From positions 11,894 through 75,893 of the forward strand of contig JAYSSR010000079.1 of NCBI GenBank assembly GCA_043720395.1: 64,000 nucleotides of DNA, given 5' to 3'. The notes below the pieces were generated by a model. The model did no database searches. It was given only the letters and a program-made list of their open reading frames with translations, and had not been told where the DNA came from. Origin of the DNA: JANOYY01 sp043720395. Lineage in GTDB: Bacteria; Actinomycetota; Acidimicrobiia; Acidimicrobiales; JANYDT01. Below are positions 50,588 to 58,938 of this stretch, piece by piece. Within the stretch, counting starts at the first letter, position 1; each line of letters opens with the position of its first letter. Made by a program: the position numbers and the translations under genes.

Positions 50588-50970
50588 AGACGTACAGTGT
50601 CCGGGCCGTCCGCGCCGGGAGATGGTGGAAGCTGAAGGTGATCGGCGTGCCGGGTGTTGCGGCCTGGGCGCGCAGGCTTGATCAAGTCGACGAGGTCATC
50701 CGCGAACCGCTCGCGCAAATCCTCGATGTGCGCGCGGACTCGTTCGCCCTTCGAGTCGTGCCCGTTCTTGACAAGGGGCTTTCCCACCTTCCGCAGCTCG
50801 TCGACGAAGCGAACGCCACTCGGATCGAGGCGGTCGAGGCCCGCAGGCGAGCCGCCGAGCTGCTGGAAAACTTCGTGCGGGAAGCGTCCGACGCTGGCCT
50901 CTCGATACGCGACGCCGCAACGATCCTCGGCGTCTCGCATCAGTACATCGCCAAGATCTCGCAACGCTGA
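50584..50970 (+). CDS. HicB-like protein with C-terminal helix-turn-helix
   Basis: 128 residues. The N-terminal ~40 (TYSVRAVRAGRWWKLKVIGV, PGVAAWARRLDQVDEVIREP) resemble the HicB partial RNase H fold, and the C-terminus (LSIRDAATILGVSHQYIAKI) is a clear helix-turn-helix. HicB antitoxins often carry such a DNA-binding tail, but no HicA toxin is present, so this is an orphan regulator or a relic of a toxin-antitoxin pair. A GGAGG ribosome-binding site precedes the GTG start. Confidence 0.7.
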   Translation: MKTYSVRAVRAGRWWKLKVIGVPGVAAWARRLDQVDEVIREPLAQILDVRADSFALRVVPVLDKGLSHLPQLVDEANATRIEAVEARRRAAELLENFVREASDAGLSIRDAATILGVSHQYIAKISQR

Positions 50971-50980
50971 CCCGCCGCGG

Positions 50981-51918
50981 TTACGCCAACAGCGACGCCA
51001 CGCGGTAGGTCGGCACGGGGTGCGCCATGCCCTTCAGCGTCACATCGTCGAGCCGTTCCGCGTCGATCGAATCGGTAAGCATGCTTACGATTCGGTCCGA
51101 CACGAGAACCTACCGCCCTTCGCTTCACCGCAGAGCCGAGCAGCGAGGTTCACCACGGTGCCGATGGCCGTGTACTCGAACCGTCCCTCAAATCCGATCT
51201 GACCACAGGTGGCGTAGCCCGCGGCCACGCCGATACCGAGCCTCAGATGGTGACCCCGCTCCAGCCATCGCTCCGACAAGACGCCGACACGGTCGCGCAT
51301 GGCGAGCGCGAGCGTCACGGCACGACGCGCCGGATCGTGACACGGGATCGGGTCGTTGAAGAAGACCATCATGCCGTCACCGGTGAACTGCGAGAGTGTG
51401 CCGCCCTGCTCGAAGGTAAGTGGACCTACGACATTGTGCATCTCGGCGAGCACCGCCATAACGTCCTCGGGCTCCGAACGCTCAGCGAACGAGGTGAAGC
51501 CGCGGAGGTCGCAGAAGAACGCAACGATGTCGGCACGATGGCTGGCCAACATCGACGTGCCGCCTGCTGCCAACACTTCGACGAGCTGCGGCGGCACGAA
51601 CCGCTGCATGAGGCTCAGACGCTCCACCTCGCGCACCTGGTCCGCCACCGGCTGTTCCAACTGCACATTCCAATCCGCGAGCGCGTCCGCCTGCGCCGCA
51701 ACCTTCGCGAGCAAGTCGCGTTCCCCGTCCCGAAGACGCTTCTTCTCCAGACAGGCATCCACACGTGCCTTAAGGAGAACGAGGTCGAACGGCTTCGGGA
51801 GATAGTCCTCCGCACCCGCCTCGATGCACCGCACGATGCTCGCCATGTCGTCGAGCGCGGAGATCATGATGACCGGGATGTGTCGGATGCCGGCGTCGGC
51901 ACGATGCCGTTCCAGCAC
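50981..51918 (-). pseudogene. C-terminal part of a broken receiver-cyclase gene
   Basis: From 51918 the frame encodes the second half of a receiver domain (IPVIMISALDDMASIVRCIE, AEDYLPKPFD) and a class III adenylate/guanylate cyclase domain (FFCDLRGFTSFAERSEPEDV, FTGDGMMVFFNDP, YTAIGTVVNLAARLCGEAKG). The frame then stops at 51085, but cyclase sequence continues in another frame as LTDSIDAERLDDVTLKGMAH and PVPTYRVASLLA up to a stop at 50981. The 51085-51918 stretch could still yield a shortened protein. The cyclase would make cAMP or cGMP; a Crp-family regulator is encoded nearby. Confidence 0.8.
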
Positions 51919-52514
51919 AGCAAACCGTCTAGTCGGGGCATCATCACATCGAGAAGCACGAGGTCGATGCCTGGTCGTGCAAGACGTTCCAGTGCTTCGA
52001 TCCCGTCACGAGCCTCGACAATTCCGTAGCCGAGTTTCTGCAGACGCCGCCCGAGCACGTCGCGATTCGCCTCGTCGTCGTCGACCGCGAGGATCGTCTC
52101 CAGCCGACCGGCCTGCGGCTCTGCTGCGGCACCGGTGCTGCGCGCCACGAAGACAGTTCCGCTTGAGAGGCGATCGGCCAGCTCGCTCAGTCGGGTCACC
52201 GCAGAGGCGAGCCTGGCGATGTCGTCGGGCGGGAGCGTGCCGGGAGCGGCCGTAAGTGCCAGCGTCGTGGTCTCCAGTTCACCGACCTGTTCCCTAAGCG
52301 CGCGTACTGATTCGTCGGGGCTGCTGCCGTCGTCGGCCAGGAGCCCCGGTACGAGTTCGAGGACGCTGCGAGCCAGCGCGCGTGTCCGCTCAAGCTGCGT
52401 CACGGTGGCTGGGTCAAGGTCGTCCTCTTCGAGCAGCAGCTCCGCGTACCCGATGAGATGGTTGACGGGCGTCCGCAACTCGTGCCGCAGCTCGCGCGCA
52501 TCGTCGGGAGTCAT
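51864..52514 (-). pseudogene. N-terminal part of a broken histidine kinase/receiver gene
   Basis: From the ATG at 52514: a HisKA-like helix (ARELRHELRTPVNHLIGYAE with the candidate phospho-His), a helical linker, and a receiver domain with LAVDDDEANRDVLGRRLQKL and the phospho-acceptor Asp in LVLLDVMMPRLDG. The frame then shifts within the receiver, and its second half is found in the overlapping frame starting at 51918. The ancestral protein was therefore a HisKA-like/receiver/cyclase chain of roughly 510 residues, now broken by two frameshifts, real or from assembly. No ATPase (HATPase_c) domain is visible. Confidence 0.8.
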
Positions 52515-52938
52515 GCGGGCCGCCCTGCATCGCAACGTCCAACGAGTGGCCACACAGCGCCACTTTGCGCCCACAGCGTGACGCTGGAACAGCAACGTGG
52601 CGCTGCAGCCGCACTCGTGCAGAAGTCACATCGCGCGGGCGAGCTCATGCGGCGAGTTCAGATTCGTTGTCGGCAGACGTCACGCGACTCCTCGGGTTGG
52701 ACCGAAACGACGGTTCCTCGCCGTCGATGTGTGCAGAAAATCACGTCTACGCCGTCGCCACCGTGATCAGATCACAGGAGCTGCCGAAAAATTCGGCCGA
52801 GAGCATCGCGTAGCCCACCTAAAGAACTACGGTAGCGAATCCCTTGATCTTCGTCACGGGCGTACTGCGATCGCTTCGACACCGAAGCGCCTCGAACCTC
52901 TTCCCTTCGGAGCATTCGTGAAACCCTCGGGGCAACCC

Positions 52939-53622
52939 ATGGACAATCTCGTGCCGACCGATTCTACCGGCGGTTCACTCGATGTCTCGCACCGCCCTGC
53001 GACGGGTTCAACGCGTGGCGTGCTTGCAAAGTTGAGCCGAGACGGCGGCATTTCTCCCTCGACCGTGCGCAAGGCGCGCGCCTACATCGGTGGGCTTGTG
53101 CGTGGTCGGGTGCGGCTGTCGAGAATAGGTGGGCGCGGTCGTGGCGTGCGGGTCAACGGCGGACTGGTTCTCCAGAACGATGGTTCGATGTCGATTGGGC
53201 CAGGGACGGTTCTTCGGGGGGTTCCCATTGCGGTCGAGTTGGTAACCGGACCCGATGGGGTTCTTGAAGTCGGCGTGGATTGCCTCGTGAATAGCGGAAG
53301 CAGCATCGCCGCCTACGGGCTCATCAGCATTGGGGACCGGGTGTTGATCGGCCCCCAGGTGATAATCAACGACTCGGGATTTCACGACCTCTATGACCGC
53401 GCTGCTCGTCCGGCACCGCGTGCCATCGTGATCGAGCGCGACGTCTGGATCGGGGCCAGGGCATCAATTCTGCCCGGTGTGCGGATCGGCGAGGGAGCGG
53501 TCGTCGGTGCCCATGCATTGGTGAACAGCGATGTCGAGCCTTACTCGGTGGTCGGTGGCGTACCGGCCCGACTCCTGCGCAAGCTGGATCCGGAACGATT
53601 GGTGCGACCAGGTGAGCGATGA
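52939..53622 (+). CDS. Left-handed beta-helix (hexapeptide) O-acetyltransferase
   Basis: 227 residues. After a ~90-residue N-terminal region, the hexapeptide coils are seen as VDCLVNSGSSIAAYGLISIG, DRVLIGPQVIINDSGFHDLY, IVIERDVWIGARASILPGV, RIGEGAVVGAHALVNSDVE and YSVVGGVPARLLRKL. This is the pattern of maltose/galactoside/serine-type acetyltransferases that modify sugars or surface polymers. It is flanked by the broken cyclase gene and a Crp-family gene. The ~420 bases upstream hold a 9-bp inverted repeat (CAGCGCCAC 52555 with GTGGCGCTG 52597) and no gene. Confidence 0.85.
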   Translation: MDNLVPTDSTGGSLDVSHRPATGSTRGVLAKLSRDGGISPSTVRKARAYIGGLVRGRVRLSRIGGRGRGVRVNGGLVLQNDGSMSIGPGTVLRGVPIAVELVTGPDGVLEVGVDCLVNSGSSIAAYGLISIGDRVLIGPQVIINDSGFHDLYDRAARPAPRAIVIERDVWIGARASILPGVRIGEGAVVGAHALVNSDVEPYSVVGGVPARLLRKLDPERLVRPGER

Positions 53623-53757
53623 ACTCTTCGGTCGAAGACCAACGCTGTCGTTGCCACGACGGTGCCGTTGCGAGCCTTGCCGAGCCGGGGAGCGGCTCCT
53701 CGAACCGCGAGCACGACACACCGACAATGGAAATGACATGCGACGGACGGGATTTTC

Positions 53758-54504
53758 GTGAACACCATCACACTCGGCGCGTTCGTCGCCGCTCGCGGGA
53801 CCAGCCTGAAACTTCGCCCCGGTCAGGTGCTCTTCCGCCAAGGCGACCAGTCGGCGGCCGTCTATTCGTGTGTGAACGGGCGGGTCAACCTCACCATTAC
53901 GACTCCAACCGGGCGCGAGGTGCTCCTCGGCTTCAAGACGCCGGGCCAGGCGTTCGGTGAGCTGTCTGCGATTGACGGTGGACGTCGATCAGCCACGGCC
54001 ACAGCGACCGAGCCGAGCGTGGTGGCACAACTCTCTGCCGACGCGTTCATCGACGCGCTCGCCGACGCACCTGCCCTCGGCATTGTGGTGTTGCGTGAGC
54101 TGAGCGAGCACCTTCGACGTCTGAACGCTCGGCTAACGGCGGGCTCGTCAGAGCGAACCGTTGAACGCGTCGGCAACCTCCTGATCGACCTCGCGGCACT
54201 GCATCGTCGTCATGGGGTTGAAGCAGACACATCCCCACGTCCGGCCACTGCGACCGTGGTGCTTTCGATCACGCAGGACGAGGTCGCCGCGTGGATTGGA
54301 TCGACCCGCGAGGCCGCCACTCGTTCGCTCGCAGTCTTGCGTGGCGCAGGCGCGATCCAGACCGGTCGCAACAAGATCACCGTGCTCGATGATCGCCGCC
54401 TCGCTGCCGCCATGACGAAAGGGGTGTTACGCAGCCTGCGGCCTACCGATCGACGTTGCCAAGCGCACCGCTTGCCGACGACGGACGTGCATATCTGTCG
54501 ATAG
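53758..54504 (+). CDS. Crp/Fnr-family transcriptional regulator
   Basis: 248 residues starting at GTG 53758. The cyclic-nucleotide-binding beta-barrel reads LRPGQVLFRQGDQSAAVYSC, ITTPTGREVLLGFKTPGQAF and GELSAIDGGRRSATATATEP; the GELSxxDxxxRSA phosphate-binding cassette motif is intact, so cAMP or cGMP binding is likely. The C-terminal helix-turn-helix is ITQDEVAAWIGSTREAATRSLAVLR (split). No Fe-S cysteines are present, so it is Crp-like, not Fnr-like. It lies near a broken nucleotide cyclase, which could have supplied its ligand. Confidence 0.9.
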   Translation: MNTITLGAFVAARGTSLKLRPGQVLFRQGDQSAAVYSCVNGRVNLTITTPTGREVLLGFKTPGQAFGELSAIDGGRRSATATATEPSVVAQLSADAFIDALADAPALGIVVLRELSEHLRRLNARLTAGSSERTVERVGNLLIDLAALHRRHGVEADTSPRPATATVVLSITQDEVAAWIGSTREAATRSLAVLRGAGAIQTGRNKITVLDDRRLAAAMTKGVLRSLRPTDRRCQAHRLPTTDVHICR

Positions 54505-54904
54505 ATACTCCTCGATCGGACGCCTGCTCGACCGGGTCGCGTGGGTCTGGGCTCTGAACTCGTTGTCGGTCATCACCCACAACGACGCGATGCACAGCGC
54601 AGCCATCGATTTGGCCGGGCTCGGAGCGCCGGTGCATGTGGCGGTGCACGTCGCTGCGGCAGAGTCCACCGGGGGTCGACCACTTCGTAACGTCAGGCCC
54701 GGTTGCCGAATCATGGGCGTCAATGCGAGGGCTCGACGTAATTTTGCTGTAGTTCGGACCTCGGGCCTCCGGACGGGCCCGCATCGCTCCATATACATAC
54801 CCGATGGTGCGGTAGCAACAGTCCACACCGAGCCGTTTGCCGTGGGCATGGGATTCCTCAGCGAATTGAACAATGCGACGATGACCTATTCCGACGTGTC
54901 AATC
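54505..54904. other. Intergenic region without recognisable gene
   Basis: About 400 bases between the Crp-family gene and the histidine phosphatase gene. Open frames exist on both strands (for example a 148-codon minus frame), but they show no domain, no ribosome-binding site and no consistent hydrophobic pattern. I cannot support a gene here; a decayed gene is possible. Confidence 0.5.
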
Positions 54905-55936
54905 TCAGCGAGCCCAGCTCGGGGTCACGTTGGTCGGGATCTCGATCTCCAACCCGCGTCCCCGATAGGTCACAACCGCGTGCTCGTAGTCGTCGTACAC
55001 CTTGATGCGAACGTCCTCGGTGTTGTTCGGCTCCCCCGCATCGTGGCCGACCGCATTGGTGGCGACCGCACGAATCGGTCCGGAATGTCCGCACATGAAG
55101 ATCTTCGTGTTCGGCGTGCTTTCCCGCACCATCGCCACGATTCCCTTCCAGTGACGCCGAACGACGAACAGCGGCGGTTCAAAATACGAGAGCGGCATCG
55201 TGAGCCATTGCGTGATCGGGTCACCGCCCGCATTCTCAATTCTGTAGAAGCGGTCCATCTCCACGATCCAGCCGGGACGCTCCCCCGTGCCCATCTGCGT
55301 CTCTCGAATGTTGGCGAATTTCATGAACGCAGCAGTGACGTCCATCTCCTTGCCGCCCGCCCACACCTGGAAGTTGTTGAACGCATCGTTCGGCGTCGGA
55401 TCTTCGAGCGCGACGTCGCCGATCCCGTATTTCGCGAGCGCCGATTCGATTCCATTGCGGACGCCGATCGCGGTCTCCTTCGCTCGTGCAGTGGGGGCGT
55501 GCGGAAACTTGACCGTCATGCCCTCCTTGATGCCTTTGGCGAGATCCTGTCCCTTGCGATGCGCCTGCCATTGTCCGAGCGGGGTGAGTGCGCCGTCGGC
55601 CACATAGCCCTGCGTCTGGCCGTGTCGGATGAGACGCACCTCGACCAGCGTCGAATGACGCTCCCGGAACGAGTCCGGATACTGGAGCTCCCGCGGCGCG
55701 ACAACGTCTCGGGCGAACTGTTCGGTGCGATTCCCTGGCGGACCTTCCGGACGGGTCAGCTCGGCGAGCGCTGCGCGAGTAGCCCGCTCACGTGCCCTTG
55801 CCACGAAAGGCGGCTCGGGCGATGTCGTATCGACGCCCGCGATCGCTTCGGCTCGCGCACCGTCGAGCTGAGCGCGACGCGCCTCGTAGTTCGCGAGGTA
55901 GATCGGTGCGTTGTCGCGTGTGGTGTTGTTCGCCAT
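54905..55936 (-). CDS. Histidine phosphatase-superfamily protein
   Basis: 343 residues from the ATG at 55936; the frame extends further upstream only by overlapping the dioxygenase gene. A ~95-residue N-terminal helical section leads to the catalytic VEVRLIRHGQTQGY (RHG motif), PTARAKETAIGVRNG and MCGHSGPIRAVATNAVG with the second His. Phosphatase or mutase chemistry is expected. The gene begins 17 bases after the catechol 2,3-dioxygenase stop on the same strand, so it may be cotranscribed with ring cleavage, which is an unusual pairing. Confidence 0.8.
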   Translation of the reverse strand: MANNTTRDNAPIYLANYEARRAQLDGARAEAIAGVDTTSPEPPFVARARERATRAALAELTRPEGPPGNRTEQFARDVVAPRELQYPDSFRERHSTLVEVRLIRHGQTQGYVADGALTPLGQWQAHRKGQDLAKGIKEGMTVKFPHAPTARAKETAIGVRNGIESALAKYGIGDVALEDPTPNDAFNNFQVWAGGKEMDVTAAFMKFANIRETQMGTGERPGWIVEMDRFYRIENAGGDPITQWLTMPLSYFEPPLFVVRRHWKGIVAMVRESTPNTKIFMCGHSGPIRAVATNAVGHDAGEPNNTEDVRIKVYDDYEHAVVTYRGRGLEIEIPTNVTPSWAR

Positions 55937-55952
55937 CTCGGACGCTGCCCGC

Positions 55953-56861
55953 TCAGGTGTGGATCGACACGAACGACTGCACGACCTTGTTCTCGTAATA
56001 GAACAGGGCCTTGCCGAACTGGTCCTCGGTCCACGTGATCGGCGTCCAATCAGTGTCGGTCTTATAGCCGCCCGTGAACACCTCGTTGCGGTTGCCGACC
56101 GGATCGAAGAAGTAGATCGTATGTCCACGTGTGATTCCGTGACGCGTCGGACCGATGTCAATGTCAACACCGTTCATACGCAAAATGTCGGCTGCACGTC
56201 CAACATCACTCCAACTGTCGAGCCAGAACGCGAAGTGATGAAGGCCACCATTGGCACCACGGGTAAAGGCAATATCGTGCGGCTGGCGGGAGCGCTCGAA
56301 GAACACAATGAGCTGGTGACCCTCGTTGCTCACCATCTGCTCGGTGAGGCGGAATCCAAGGGCCTCGCTCATGAAGTGGGCAGCGTCCGGAACGTTCTCC
56401 GTCGTCAGCAGCGTGTGGTCGAGACGCGGCGGCGCAATGCCCACCAGATCCATCGGCATGGGGCCGGGGTTGAACAGCGGAAGTCCGTTGCCCACCTTTT
56501 CCATACGCGCATAGATCTCCATCGTGTGACCGGTCGGGCTGTCGAACCGGATGGCATCCCCTTGGCCAAGTTCCGCGCCCGGAGCGATCCGCTCGACGGT
56601 GCATCCGTAGCGTTCGAGGACCGTCTCGTAGCCTTCGAGGTCGTCGACCGACTCCGTCTTGAACGCCACGTGCTCGAGCCCGTAACGGTTTGCCGCCTTG
56701 AGGATCACGGAGTGATGGTCCTGCTCGTCCCATCCCTTGAGATACACGTGGCCCTCGTCGCGTGCGACCTCACGGAGGCCGAGCACCTCCGTGTAGTAGG
56801 CAGCGCAGAGTTCGAGGTCGGGTGTTCGGACCTCGACATGTCCGAGTCGGAAGATGGCCAT
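55953..56861 (-). CDS. Catechol 2,3-dioxygenase (type I extradiol)
   Basis: Two-domain extradiol dioxygenase of 302 residues that opens catechol between C2 and C3. The catalytic iron ligands are seen in the C-terminal module: PRLDHTLLTTENV (His), NGGLHHFAFWLDSW (His) and DPVGNRNEVFTGGYKTD (Glu). The second-sphere His and Tyr region is GPTRHGITRGHTIYFFDPVG. The sequence is closest in feel to XylE/CatE-type catechol enzymes, not biphenyl-diol (BphC) ones. It is divergent from an IclR regulator gene and begins the meta-cleavage cluster. The start at 56861 gives xAIFRLGHVEVRTPD; a start at 56873 is possible. Confidence 0.9.
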   Translation of the reverse strand: MAIFRLGHVEVRTPDLELCAAYYTEVLGLREVARDEGHVYLKGWDEQDHHSVILKAANRYGLEHVAFKTESVDDLEGYETVLERYGCTVERIAPGAELGQGDAIRFDSPTGHTMEIYARMEKVGNGLPLFNPGPMPMDLVGIAPPRLDHTLLTTENVPDAAHFMSEALGFRLTEQMVSNEGHQLIVFFERSRQPHDIAFTRGANGGLHHFAFWLDSWSDVGRAADILRMNGVDIDIGPTRHGITRGHTIYFFDPVGNRNEVFTGGYKTDTDWTPITWTEDQFGKALFYYENKVVQSFVSIHT

Positions 56862-56904
56862 GCCCCGCATCATGCGTGCCGGTCTTGGACGCCCGGTAGC
56901 GCCC

Positions 56905-56923
56905 CGTTCCGAGATTCGGAACG
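56905..56923. promoter_or_regulatory. IclR operator candidate CGTTCCGA-GAT-TCGGAACG
   Basis: Perfect 8-bp arms around a 3-base centre lie between the divergent dioxygenase and iclR genes, 44 bases upstream of the dioxygenase start and 34 bases before iclR. The position suits coordinate control of both promoters. Confidence 0.7.
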
Positions 56924-56956
56924 GCTGCCGGTCGGCCTTCCCCTATCGTTGCCTTG

Positions 56957-57742
56957 ATGTCCGCAGAAGCGCCCAGGGCCGCAACCGAAGCCGACTCCGC
57001 AGTCAGGAGAGCGCTCGCGATCATCAGCGCGTTCACGTTTGCCGATCCGGTACTCGGCGTGTCGGAGCTGGCTCGCCGGCTCGACCTTCCGAAGACGACC
57101 GTGCACCGTCTGCTCACCACACTCGTCAGCTCCGGCTTTGTCGAGCGGACGTCAGCCGGTCGCTATCGATTGACGCTGCGCATCTACGAAATAGGGCAGG
57201 AGGCCGTGCAGAGCAATCGCATTCGACAGGTCGGCCATGCACCACTGGAGCGTCTGCGCAACGATACGGGCGAAACCGCGCATTTGGCCGTGCTCTCCGG
57301 GATCGACGTTGTCTACGTCGACCGATTCGAGAGCCCGCAGCTCGTGAAGCTGTTCGCCCGCTTCGGACGTCGCGCTTCCGCGCACGCAACGTCTTCGGGC
57401 AAGTGCCTGCTCGCGTTCGGCTCACTTGCCGAGGTGAAGGTCGTTGTCGCGGGCGGTCTTCCCCGCCTCGCTCCTCGCACGGCGACCACCTCAGCCGCAT
57501 TGGGGCGGGCCCTCGCCGAGACGCGCAAGAACGGTTACGCAGTCAGCGTCCACGAATCAGCACGCGACATCGTGTCGGTCGGCGCACCGATCTTCGACCG
57601 ACTCGGCGCATGCGTCGCCGCGGTGTCGGTGGCGGGACCGATTCTGCGACTTAAGCCCGAAGCCCTGGAACCGACGGTGCGCCTCGTGGTCCGCTGCGCC
57701 GCAGACATCTCCAAAGGTCTCAGCGCGGACCCGATCTGGTAA
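56957..57742 (+). CDS. IclR-family transcriptional regulator
   Basis: 261 residues. The winged helix reads LAIISAFTFADPVLGVSELA, RRLDLPKTTVHRLLTTLVSS, and the effector (GAF-like) domain has GETAHLAVLSGIDVVYVDRF, SAHATSSGKCLLAFG and the C-terminal SVHESARDIVSVGAPIFDR. IclR proteins such as PcaR, PobR and CatR commonly control aromatic catabolism. It is divergent from the catechol dioxygenase gene and probably regulates this meta-cleavage cluster. An in-frame TTG one codon upstream is possible. Confidence 0.92.
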   Translation: MSAEAPRAATEADSAVRRALAIISAFTFADPVLGVSELARRLDLPKTTVHRLLTTLVSSGFVERTSAGRYRLTLRIYEIGQEAVQSNRIRQVGHAPLERLRNDTGETAHLAVLSGIDVVYVDRFESPQLVKLFARFGRRASAHATSSGKCLLAFGSLAEVKVVVAGGLPRLAPRTATTSAALGRALAETRKNGYAVSVHESARDIVSVGAPIFDRLGACVAAVSVAGPILRLKPEALEPTVRLVVRCAADISKGLSADPIW

Positions 57743-57747
57743 ACCGG

Positions 57748-58041
57748 TCAATTGCGGCCGGTTACGACGACCACATCACACAACGAGGCGGCAGGCAGCT
57801 GGCAGAGGCGGACGACCTCGCCGTTGAGCGTCGACTCGCACGAACCACACTGACCCGCCTCGCAACCGCGGCGTGGGTGCGCGTGACCTGCGCCGAGCCG
57901 GAGGGCCAGCAGCGCCGACATGTCCGTCCATGTCGAGAAGGAGACCGCCGCCCCATCGAGCGTGCAGGTCACCTCGATCTCGTGGGGCATCCGGTCCGCC
58001 CACCGTCGCTCGGCCACCGAAGAATCGTACGACCCTGCCAT
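57748..58041 (-). CDS. [2Fe-2S] ferredoxin-like protein
   Basis: About 97 residues from the ATG at 58041 (80 from 57990). Cys pattern CEAGQCGSC...C with 11 residues before the last Cys and the sequence GEVVRLCQLPA is a plant-type [2Fe-2S] fold with xanthine-dehydrogenase-like spacing, not the long spacing of chloroplast ferredoxins. In meta-cleavage operons a small ferredoxin (XylT type) reactivates oxidised catechol 2,3-dioxygenase; that role is inferred from context only. It is convergent with the iclR gene and divergent from the hydratase gene. Confidence 0.78.
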   Translation of the reverse strand: MAGSYDSSVAERRWADRMPHEIEVTCTLDGAAVSFSTWTDMSALLALRLGAGHAHPRRGCEAGQCGSCESTLNGEVVRLCQLPAASLCDVVVVTGRN

Positions 58042-58130
58042 CGTCCGCGAGCCATGGACACCGGACGACGTGCCGACGACCGGAACACGCCTCGCTCCAA
58101 GTAGAAGCCAGGACTGCAAAGATCGCTGCC

Positions 58131-58916
58131 ATGCTGAGCGACGCCGACATCAACCGCCACGGAGACGAGCTGTACGACGCTCTCTGCGAACGCCGCACCG
58201 TGCCGAATCTTCGCGACCGCCTCCCCGGTCTCGCAATCGCGGACGCATACCGCATCCAGTCCCGACTCAACGGACGGCGAATTGAGGCAGGGGAGACGAC
58301 CGTCGGCAAGAAGGTCGGTCTCACGAGCGCCGCCGCGCAGAACATGCTTGGTGTCTTCGAACCGGACTTCGGACAGCTCCTTTCCGGAATGGTCTACGAG
58401 AACGGCGCGACCATCCAGCTCGACACGCTGATCGCACCCCGAGCCGAGGGCGAGATCGGATTCGTGCTCAAACGCGATCTCGTCGGCCCCGGAATTACGG
58501 CCAGCGACGTCCTCCGGGCCACCGACTACGTGACGCCATGCTTCGAGATCGTCGACTCGCGCATCGACAATTGGGATATCAAGCTGGTTGACACTGTTGC
58601 GGACAATGCCTCCTGCGGCGTCTACGTGCTCGGCACCGAGCGTGTCGATCCGCTCGACGTCGACCTTTCGCTCGTCGGCATGACAATCGAGCAGGACGGC
58701 GAGCTGTTCACCACCGGGGCGGGCGCAGCTGTCATGGGATCGCCTGTCAACTCGGTCGTGTGGCTCGCCAACACGCTCGGACGCCTCGGCATCGCGTTTC
58801 GCGCCGGTGAGGTGATCCTCTCCGGGTCGTTGTCCGTGATGGCGTGGATCAAGAGTCCAACAACGTTCATCGCAGAGTTCGGCGACCTCGGACGCTGCAG
58901 CATCACGTTCGCCTAA
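58131..58916 (+). CDS. 2-Hydroxypenta-2,4-dienoate hydratase
   Basis: 261 residues of the 2-keto-4-pentenoate hydratase/fumarylacetoacetase-related family: YRIQSRLNGRRIEAGETTVG, KKVGLTSAAAQNMLGVFEPD, the metal-binding APRAEGEIGFVLKRDL and FEIVDSRIDNWDIKLVDTVA, GAAVMGSPVNSVVWLANTLG. The enzyme makes 4-hydroxy-2-oxovalerate, the substrate of the aldolase encoded at 62882. It is followed 22 bases later by its homologue, the decarboxylase, with which it usually forms a complex. Confidence 0.92.
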   Translation: MLSDADINRHGDELYDALCERRTVPNLRDRLPGLAIADAYRIQSRLNGRRIEAGETTVGKKVGLTSAAAQNMLGVFEPDFGQLLSGMVYENGATIQLDTLIAPRAEGEIGFVLKRDLVGPGITASDVLRATDYVTPCFEIVDSRIDNWDIKLVDTVADNASCGVYVLGTERVDPLDVDLSLVGMTIEQDGELFTTGAGAAVMGSPVNSVVWLANTLGRLGIAFRAGEVILSGSLSVMAWIKSPTTFIAEFGDLGRCSITFA

Positions 58917-58938
58917 ATCACCACCACCTGAGGATCCC

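Noticed and set aside
54563..56038. 491-codon plus-strand open frame starting near 54563
   Set aside because: Mostly antisense to the histidine phosphatase gene; only its first ~110 codons are outside that gene, and they show no family similarity.
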